Source of the DNA: Apoda limacodes
Lineage: Eukaryota; Arthropoda; Insecta; Lepidoptera; Limacodidae
Assembly: GCA_946406115.1 (NCBI GenBank)
Contig: OX291544.1
Location: 4,154,001-4,218,000, forward strand
Length of the DNA stretch: 64,000 nt
Direction: 5' to 3'
Position 1 is the stretch's first letter, and every line of letters begins with the position of its first letter. The position numbers were made by a program, and so were the translations under genes. Below are positions 56,403 through 64,000 of this stretch, piece by piece. The notes under the pieces were generated by a model. It was not told where the DNA came from, ran no database searches, and saw nothing but the letters and a program-made list of their open reading frames with translations.

Positions 56403-57438
56403 GTCTTAAATCGTTAGAAATTATGAGAAATATTATTTCAATTCAATGTATTGAATTAGGAAATCTTATGATTTTTTTTTATTTTGCAATTTTCAGAAAT
56501 TTGCGAGTGATAGTATATAACCTAGATTGTATTTTTTCTATTAAAAATACACTACAAGTTCAGTTATTCCACAAGCAGCAGTCGATTTTGACTTGCTATA
56601 TTCTTATAGCAAAAACACTTAAATAACTTTTCCTTTGAAGCATGATTACAAATTTCCTCTTTTAACGCCTTTGTACGCTTTATTTCCGTTTCCGTAATGT
56701 AAAAAGCCAATCTTATCAAATTGTCGTGAGGCACGGTTCCCCTATTTTTCTTCGTGAGTTCGTTTCACCCATAAAATTGAGTTAGTCGACCGCTTAATAC
56801 TTTTGGCAAACAGCTCTGTACGGACTTCCGCAGGAACTGTTTTACCACTACCCGAATTTTGTTTGGCGCTTTGCTGAAAGTTGCGTAAACTTTCGAAGAC
56901 TTGTTAGTTTGTAAAGGACTTTAGAAGACTAGGTTTTCTTTTACGGTTGAATGATCATTTGATCATGGAGCATTATGAAGTTTTTTATATTTTTCATCTA
57001 CTGTTATGAAATAAATTAATGTATTTCTATTGCACATAGTAATGAGTGTTTCTGTTGGTTTTATACTAATAAAATTATAATGTTTTGTCCTGTATTAAGT
57101 ATTAAGTGCCTATCTCTATTTTCTATAGGGAATCTATTTTTATTTTTTCTACTTCACAGTCACTCGTTCCATGCGGACAAAATACATTGAAATTGCTTCC
57201 CATACGAAATATGTCTAGCCAAGAGACTTTAGCGCTAAGACTTTAGTCTCTGATATATATCCTCTTTAGAGGAAAATAAAAAAGAAATATTACCGAACGA
57301 GCGAGCAAGTATAGTTGACAGGAGTAAGATTTGAATTTGTATGTGTCATGTAGGTGTGTTAGTTTGACGAACTTGAGTGTTGTCATTCTCAACTTTATGC
57401 AATTAGGTAGGCGAGTAGATTACCTGCCAACATTTATG
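56403..57438. other. Unrecognised AT-rich DNA
   Basis: No supported feature. Confidence 0.4.
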
Positions 57439-57477
57439 TAATTTACAAACGTCAACAAAAACAAATAGTATGCCGCT

Positions 57478-57517
57478 AAGCGGTCACCCATTGACCAAGC
57501 TTGGCGTTGCTTAACTT
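57478..57517 (-). ncRNA. 5S rRNA-derived fragment, left arm
   Basis: The minus strand reads 'aagttaagcaacgccaagct' then 'tggtcaatgggtgaccgctt'. An 8-base gap removes GTACTTGG of the control region, so this arm's promoter is probably dead. Confidence 0.7.
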
Positions 57518-57738
57518 AGAATATCGTCTCCAAGAAACAAATGTGTTACTGTTTCTCTTAAAAACAGCAGCATTTGAATGGCAAATGGCTCGGGCCCGGC
57601 TCACACTTGGCCGGTTTTTATTATTTAGAGCTCACACACACTGCAAGATTGAAGCTTGTATGCGTTACTGTTTTTACGACAGAGTAACTATATTATTAAG
57701 AGAATTGGTTCCACATTTGTTTATTGGAAACGGTATTC

Positions 57739-57787
57739 AAAGTAAAGCAACGTCGGGCTTGGTCAGTGATTGGATGAGTGACCGCTT
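57739..57787 (+). ncRNA. 5S rRNA-derived fragment, right arm
   Basis: 'aaagtaaagcaacgtcgggc' then 'ttggtcagtgattggatgag' and 'tgaccgctt'. Full-length control region with a few substitutions. Confidence 0.72.
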
Positions 57788-58221
57788 AGCGGCACACTTT
57801 TTGTTTTTGTTTGTGTTCGTAAATTAAATTATGTTCCTTTTAGCTTTGTCTTAATCGGATAAAAATAGAAACAAATCAGGAATTGCTGATTTCTAAGAAA
57901 TATATACTAGGAGTACAAAGATTTACTTCCAATGAGGATATTTTTCACTTTACTTCAGAATTGCATTTAAAATGAAGTTTGCGGGCTGTGGGTAAAGGAA
58001 CGTTGCGGTGCGCATTACCGGACGGTCCGTCATGAATATTCAGGCCATATATTTCTGAGTAACCTGGTCTTAAATGTTCCGTACTGGTGGATGTTGCATG
58101 TTAAACTAAGATGTGCTCATAAGATAATGCTTATGCTACGTAAAAAGCGTTGATATCTTTGGTCAGTTCTTTGGTTTTAACACTTGTATGAGGAGCTTGT
58201 GGCATAATCGCACTCGTCAAT

Positions 58222-58290
58222 AAGCGAAGTTACGCAACGTTGTGTGTGCCTAGCAGGTATATACCTGGATGGGTGATTTACTAGTAGCAC
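58222..58290 (+). ncRNA. Diverged 5S-like segment, possibly a SINE3-type head
   Basis: 'gaagttacgcaacgttgtgt' and 'tacctggatgggtgattta' resemble the 5S control region with more divergence and a longer gap than the inverted-repeat elements. The flanks differ from those elements, so this is a separate family or an independent origin. Confidence 0.45.
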
Positions 58291-58469
58291 ATTTTTATGA
58301 GCTCTTCACGTTTAACTGTCGGCCTCGGCTGTTATCATATGGCAGCAGTCGTAAACACAAATCACAGATTTTTGAGCTATTTGAAATAAGGTTACTCAGC
58401 ACTGGGGAAGCGCGGTAGACTATGGCCTTTTTCCTTTTTTTTTTCAAGGAAAGGCCTGAGCACATAAGC

Positions 58470-58622
58470 TACTTTGATTTTGGAAAATTCAAAAGTTCCT
58501 TCTGAAATAACTATACAGAAATCCACTTGAACGAAACTCCTTGTGCATAATTTAAGAGTTGCCGTAAGAATCCCACGCCGATAATTAAATTTAGGACCGT
58601 CGGAGCCATCGGCAAAAGCTAG
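58470..58622 (+). mobile_element. Helitron-like 3' end
   Basis: 'aatcccacgccgataattaa' then 'gagccatcggcaaaagCTAG|T'. The 5' part is degraded. Confidence 0.5.
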
Positions 58623-58802
58623 TAAATCTTATATTAATGCGTTTTTTTGGTTTACGACAGATTTGTATAAAGTACAAACTGCTATTACTAGCTAGACAAT
58701 AATACACTACACAATTCAGGTAAGTACATAACCTATGTATTTGTATTTTAGGTAATTTAATATGATCATAAAGCATCAGCCTAGAGCAATCCAATTATAT
58801 GA

Positions 58803-58893
58803 TTAGTTACTGTAGCAATAATTAATAGCTCACCGTGTTGCTCGTTTAGTTACTGTATCAATAATTAATAACTCACCTCGATCGTTGCTCGTT
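58803..58893. repeat. Imperfect tandem duplication, about 43-48 bp
   Basis: 'ttagttactgtagcaataat' recurs as 'ttagttactgtatcaataat', each followed by 'taatarctcacc' and 'gttgctcgttta'. Confidence 0.75.
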
Positions 58894-59236
58894 TAAACTT
58901 TGAGGATGAAATGACATATTCGATTGCCAGGTTCATAAATAGACTATTTACAATTTGCATTAGCGATATGTCAGAAATCGGTTTCCACCATGCTTATACT
59001 CAGATTTCAGAATTTATGATGATATTAATAATGTGTGGTGTCTATATACAATCAGGGTCTATTTAGGTTTATAATATTAGAATTAGTATAAGTAACGCTG
59101 TATTAACACGTTTTAAAACGAGACCAAGCAAGAAATGTGTTGAAATATGTTTTATGAAAATAAATACATTTATTTTATCCTCAAACAAAGCTAGTATTGT
59201 TTATTTTTTAAATTGAAGGATTTAAAACTAACTGAT

Positions 59237-59345
59237 AATGATATATACTTTATTGAACACCATACAGTTCTCAGATACAGGTATTTATACAATGTAAATA
59301 AACAAAAGTATACAATTAGGTAGGCAGTCTTATCGCTTAGTAACA
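59237..59345 (-). repeat. Retroelement 3' end with CTTTATTG motif
   Basis: 'atactttattgaacacc' through 'ggtaggcagtcttatcgctt', landmarks I associate with a common lepidopteran retroelement 3' end in minus orientation. No second copy here. Confidence 0.4.
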
Positions 59346-60200
59346 CTTAATGATAATTAATAACGCGTTTCGTGTTTTATATTTGTTCTTAATTAAAAGA
59401 CAATATGTTCGTTTGAGCTCATATGTCACAATAAAACAACTACAAAACCGATTCAAAACATAGTTTCGCTAATAGAAATCCATACTTTCTGTAAGTTACA
59501 TAGGCTTTGTTTTGATTGTAACAAATTTATAGTTAAAAATATCAATATTTGTCAATAAAGTCAGAAAAAAGGCAATTTATATTCACGTTGCGTTAAAGTA
59601 ACTTTGTGGCCTTATTTTTGGTGTATATCCCTGGTGAGACTAAAAAGGATATAGAATACTTTTTACAGCGATTAGAAGTTCCCATGGAAATAGGTTTTTC
59701 TGCGGGTGAAACCGCGGGACACGTCTATTTTTTCTATAAAAGTAATATTTAATTTTCAACAGGTATTCCAGAAGTTGCGAAATTATTTATCATAAATTCA
59801 AAGTGGGTCACGCTTAATTTCGCATGGGTTGTGAAACTGCCCCGTTAGCGGCCCTTCCACTTCATTAAGCATCTCGCACACAGATTGCGTTCACATATTT
59901 ATAAGAACTATTGACCCTCGTGATATTGCGGATCATTCTACTGATAGAAGGCCTTTTCTTTGTGGCGGAAATTATATTTATAACATTATATTCGACTCAT
60001 TCATTGGTGTATTCAGAATCAAGTCGTCACTAAATGTACCTGCAGTGTGAGTTTTTAAATGTGTTGGCTTTTATACGAGATATTTTAATTTAATTATATT
60101 AAAGTTGAGTTATTAACGCTGAGGCAGAACTGCTGAAACCTTTTGACACTTAATATTTAGTAGGTGCCAAAAAATTATCGTAGTTTATTTTCTAATTTAT
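59346..60200. other. Unrecognised; degenerate Helitron-like text near 59.7 kb
   Basis: 'ctgcgggtgaaaccgcgg' at 59700-59717 resembles the Helitron-like 3' hairpin, without the CTAG end. Confidence 0.35.
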
Positions 60201-60214
60201 TTATTTTATTTCAC

Positions 60215-60500
60215 GTGGCAAACAAACTTGCTGTCCGCCTGATGGTAAGCGGTCACCGCAGCTTATGGACTCTTGCAACACCAGGGGCATCACTCCCGCG
60301 TTGCCGACCCTTCAAAATTCTAATAACTTCTTTCATGAAGAACCCCGTACTGTAGTCCTTACAACAGCACATATTCTTGCAGGACTGTCCATGCTTTCAG
60401 ATAAACTACCTGTACCAACTAACACCGAGAGCTCATTCCACTACCGAGGCGTTTGCGGGAGGAAGTTTCTCTGAAACCGCGCACTACGTGACCATTTAGA
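60215..60500 (-). pseudogene. Family A 3'-end fragment with an RT scrap inserted
   Basis: 'gtccgcctgatggtaagcgg' and 'cgttgccgacccttcaaaat' match the element's 3' end. After 'tagtccttacaacagc' comes a short piece from the RT gene ('tgtccatgctttcag', 60388-60402), then 3'-region sequence resumes ('gagctcattccac') to about 60500. Confidence 0.75.
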
Positions 60501-61324
60501 CACTATAGGAAATCTAAGTTTATATAAAAATCCATAATTTCTTAATATAGATTCATTATAATTTTTATAGATACTTTTATTTTAAATTTTAAAATGTTCT
60601 GTATCATCGTTTTTTAAAATCATTTTCTGAGGTTTTGTACTTTAAAGGGGTTCCGTTATTTTTATGGAAAATTTAACTGTCTCACTTTTTTGTGCTTCCC
60701 GAGCCCAAAAGATTGTGTCTAAAAACATGATATTTGATAGGTAGGCAACTTTCTTATACGAAAAACGGAAGTTTATACTCAATTTTTTCTAAAAGTATGA
60801 TTAAATTTCATTGTAAAAAATAATCAAATTATACTAAGAGTATATTAAAAGATTGCAATAAAGTTCAATTTTAGCATTATATTTAAATGTAAAATTATTG
60901 TTTCGTAAATTAAATACTTAACTGAGTATTTGTTTTAAAAAATTTATATCTCAGTCAAATGTAGGACTAAATATAGTGTATCAATTTCATTTATTATAGA
61001 GCATTTCTGTTTTAAACAACAAAAATATTAAAAACAATCAGGCCCAGCATTTTGCCTGTTAAGGGAGCATCAAGCTAAGAAAAGGTACGTACTAAGTAAT
61101 TGCAGAGTGCGAAACAAGGGAAAACAAAATGCTCATGTGACAAAGTCGCGAGGGGGAGGGGAGGGACAAAGGTTTTGTTGTACTTTAATATTTCACAGCT
61201 GTCGACACGAGAAAGATTTGTTGTGATTAAAATTTTCCTTTGCCGTGTACGGTACGCCTTATGAACATAATTTGCTCTGTTTGTTTACAGATATTGTTTA
61301 AGAGGTAATAATAAAGGAAACTGG
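60501..61324. other. Unrecognised AT-rich DNA
   Basis: No supported feature. Confidence 0.4.
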
Positions 61325-61370
61325 TTAACAAGTGTTTTGTGGTTTTATGAGCTACCAAAACACTTGTTAA
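61325..61370. other. Perfect 15-bp inverted repeat (hairpin)
   Basis: TTAACAAGTGTTTTG (61325-61339) and CAAAACACTTGTTAA (61356-61370), loop 16 nt. It lies about 80 bp left of the minisatellite. Confidence 0.75.
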
Positions 61371-61448
61371 TCAGCAAGCAAAGCTTTGGCTGATCCTGCC
61401 ATAGTTTATTTTATACTATTAGTGTACTGTGAAGCTAACCGTTTCATA

Positions 61449-61868
61449 TAAAACGCAATAACGTTTTTTCACTTCTAAGCCTGGTCCGTTACATGCGATA
61501 GGCGACAACGTTTCTCCACCTCTAAGCTTGGTCCATTTCATACAAAAGGCGATAACGTTTCTCCACCTCTAAGCCTGGTCCATTTCATACAAAAGGTGAT
61601 AACGTTTCTTTGCCTCTAAGCCTAGTCCGCTTCATTTAAAAGACGATAACGTTTCTCCACGTCTAAGCTTGGTCCGCTTCATTCAAAAGGCGACAACGTT
61701 TCTCCACCTCTAAGCCTGGTCCATTTGATACAAAAGGCGATAACGTTTCTCCACCTCTAAGCCTGGTTCATTTCATATAACAGACGATAAACTTTCTCCA
61801 CCTCTAAGCCCGGTTCATTTAATACAAAAGGCGATAATGTTTCCTTACCTCAAGGCCTGGTCCGATTG
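61449..61868. repeat. 47-bp minisatellite, about nine units
   Basis: The consensus unit contains 'gcgataacgtttctccacct' and 'ctaagcctggtccatttca'. Units 2-8 are exactly or nearly 47 bp; the outer units are most diverged. Confidence 0.92.
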
Positions 61869-63307
61869 CAACAATTTTTAAAAGTGTTGTAGATATTATG
61901 GAAATCTAGGGATTGATATTATGATTTCAAAGATTTTTTTTTACACAGTAGAAAATTAAATTTTTTTTACAAATATCAGATGACAAATATTTTAAATTAT
62001 ATGTACAAGCCTAATTTTCCATAAAATCTTGGGGACCCTTTCAAAAATCGAGCAAATAAATCTAGGTTCAGAATAAAAGAAGAGAAACGTTACCGTTTTT
62101 TGTATGAAAACTGTAAGCTTTACACTAAAAAAAGTTGCCAAAACTATAAGTTATATCTATATAAGGTGCACTACGAGTATATACAGATGACTACTCTAAG
62201 GATAGTTGATTTCTCTAATATCTTATTCTTGAATGATGCTGTTTACGATGATATACCATCTGGTATAGCGCCCGGGGCCTTCTATTATCTTTGTAGCTTT
62301 AAGAAAGTTACTTATATTTCCTTTATGAATTTAATAAGTATTTTCAAAGAAACTTGGAAGCAAATAATGGAGTAACTGAGTTTACGTTTTGTTACTTCAG
62401 CTAGAATTCCAAACACTGAAGTCGATTTTGTTGCACCAAGTTATCCAAGCTCTGCCTGGCACGACTCTGTGTAACTTTCATAGTTGGGTGCTCCTTCAAT
62501 AACAAAGAGCTTCATTCCAACTACAAAAGCGTTATCTCTTTTGACAGCAGTTCGTTTAGTCTTCAAAAGATATTGTTAGTATTTATAGAAAAAATGAAAA
62601 TGAATATTGGTTGTAATAATAAACATTTTTTCGTACCTCTTATGTAATTCTTTGATATTTTCTGGATAAGTTATGAACTTAGCTCCTTATACCTATAGAT
62701 AGATATGCACAAAAATAGTAAAACAAGAGTGACTACGCTATACCGATTTCGTTTGAAGTGTTTATATAAAATTGATTTCCTAGCTCTACAGCTAGCCTCA
62801 GCTTAAACCAATAATGTGAGGTAAAGTTTGTACTAGGTTGTAAGACTAACTTCAACATTTCCCCTTTGAAAGACTGCTGGCACAATATTTAGAATATTTT
62901 GATGTAACAAAATAAAGACAAAAGAAACAAAAGACAAAGTATAGACGGTAAAAGCAATAACACCTCACGGTGTATGGTCAATAAGTGTATTGTGTATAGT
63001 ATCGTTGTCTTCTCTATTACCAAAGGTTCTGATAGGTATTAGCATAGCATAAAAGTAAAAAAATACACAGACGACTTTGTCTTGTATTAGTTACTGTCCC
63101 CATATCTGCCTTATTTATTTACAGTCGTTTAGAGTATGTCATATTAACATACTTATTTATTTATTAATTGAAGTGGTAACATGACATACATTGCAAGGAA
63201 ACTCATAATAATTATACAAGAAATACGCGGTAAATAGTAATTTTAAGTAAAAGCAACCACGGCAAGCTTAACCTGATAATGTGGAACACGTGTTTTTACA
63301 ATAAAAT
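61869..63307. other. Mostly unrecognised; coding-like stretches near 62.2-62.6 kb
   Basis: A 91-codon plus frame (62100-62375) with 'VDFSNILFLNDAVYDD' and 'SGIAPGAFYYL', and on the opposite strand at about 62570-62470 'VVGMKLFVIEGAPNYESYTE'. Neither is recognised. Opposite strands and stops between them argue against one gene. Confidence 0.3.
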
Positions 63308-63695
63308 CTTATATTATAAATGCGGAAGTTACTCTTACAAAAAAAAGCGGTTGCCCAAGTCGAGGTTCGTGCCCAGATCACCTAGTGCAAACCGCCCCAA
63401 CTTTTCGCAGCAGAGTGCAAGCAGCACCGCAGCAAAAGTTAGTCCGCGTGTAGTTGTCAAGTCCATCAGCGGCCAACAAGATAGCATCTCTGTCTGTCTG
63501 TCTGTTACCTCTTCACGCTACTGGACCGATTAAGATAAAATTTGACAAGGAGATAGTTTGAGTCCCGAGGAAGGACATAGTCTACTTGAAAATGTCAAAT
63601 GTGAATCGGTTTTTTTCTATGATTGAAGAGTTACCGTTGACATCCTACACCAATAACCGAATTCAGAGCGGGTGGAACCGCGGGCAAAAGCTAGT
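63308..63695 (+). mobile_element. Helitron-like element with both termini and an exon-like insert
   Basis: Starts TCTTATATTATAAATGCGG (TC at 63307-63308 after an A) and ends with a short GC hairpin, then 'ggcaaaagCTAG' at 63691-63694 followed by T: the TC...CTAG ends and A|T insertion expected of Helitrons. Between 'gttactct' and 'ctctgtctgtctg' lies about 150 bp of GC-rich sequence (63338-63485) absent from other copies. It is open in the plus frame: 'RLPKSRFVPRSPSANRPNF', 'SQQSASSTAAKVSPRVV'. Confidence 0.65.
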
Positions 63696-64000
63696 AAACT
63701 TCAAACAAACACCCTCTAGCTTCTTATATAAAATAGAAGTTAAAATAAATGCGAAATTATATCATAAAACCATAAATGAACTTAAATTGGATAACAATAG
63801 CTTTCTACAAGAACAGTAAGTTCAGTTAAATACGTCTATTCCATTTGTTTTAAATAATAAGTTTTGTGTATAGTTAACCCTGCATAGGGCCCACCTTAGT
63901 TCGGATACACTGTAGCGAAAGCAGCGTTTTGTCGATAGGCTCACCCTTGTCACGTGCCCCGCAAGGCTAACGTGGTTTATGGAAAGGGGTTGTCCACTGC
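63696..64000. other. Unrecognised end of window
   Basis: A GC-richer stretch from 63880 onward with no identifiable feature. Confidence 0.35.

Larger units (their letters stand above)
57439..57826. mobile_element. Two-armed inverted-repeat element with 5S rRNA segments in both arms
   Basis: Left arm 57439-57546 (TAATTTACAAACGTCAAC...) and right arm 57711-57826, which in reverse complement starts TAATTTACGAACACAAAC. The arms align over about 110 bp, with one 8-bp gap. Both contain 'gccgctaagcggtcac' and a 5S-derived stretch, then 'aacaaatgtg'. The 165-bp centre includes a 'cacacttggccggttttt' scrap of the 1012-type repeat. No ORF of its own, so it is non-autonomous. Confidence 0.75.

Overview
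The window looks like lepidopteran (moth or butterfly) nuclear DNA. The basis is AT-rich sequence without bacterial gene layout, plus dispersed repeats I associate with Lepidoptera: non-LTR 3' ends carrying a 'gcccgcctgatggtaagcgg' motif, Helitron-like elements ending 'gcgggcaaaagCTAG|T', 'ggccaagtgcgag' repeats, and tRNA-headed SINEs. No database was searched. I found no confident host protein-coding gene, tRNA gene, intact rRNA gene or CRISPR array. Nearly everything recognisable is a transposable element or a broken piece of one.

Layout. 0.2-7.1 kb: Helitron-like copies, a dispersed repeat, a broken copy of retrotransposon family A, and an internally deleted DNA-transposon transposase. 7.1-10.7 kb: the best-preserved element, a family A non-LTR retrotransposon (CR1/Jockey group, minus strand) with an uninterrupted 988-codon endonuclease/reverse-transcriptase ORF and a 25-nt poly(A) tail. 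11-15 kb: Helitron-like elements and a 5'-truncated Jockey-clade element (family B). 15-22.7 kb: mostly unrecognised AT-rich DNA with one SINE. 22.7-29.8 kb: an RTE-type element (family C, minus strand) split by a 4-kb insertion that contains a broken Jockey-clade element (family D). 30-38.8 kb: a degenerate uncharacterised ORF family, a possible small secreted-protein ORF, and inverted-repeat elements, one split by a family B 3' end. 39-40.8 kb: a family A copy lacking its RT half. 43-47.4 kb: an element whose terminal repeat contains a 5S rRNA promoter-like segment, and a dimeric minisatellite split by a retrotransposon with an RNase H domain (family E). 48-52.1 kb: three more rearranged family A copies. 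52-64 kb: SINEs, two MITEs, the two-armed 5S-containing element, a 47-bp minisatellite, and a Helitron-like element carrying an exon-like insert.

How the parts relate. The window is a layered insertion record. Several insertions can be ordered by target-site duplications (RTE split by a 4-kb insertion; MITE split by family B; minisatellite split by family E). The only ORF that looks capable of making a working enzyme is the family A endonuclease/RT. Its machinery could in principle mobilise the internally deleted family A copies, but that is inference. The observations most worth follow-up are the 5S rRNA control-region sequence inside terminal inverted repeats, the conserved long-range stem in the family A leader, and the exon-like insert in the Helitron-like element.
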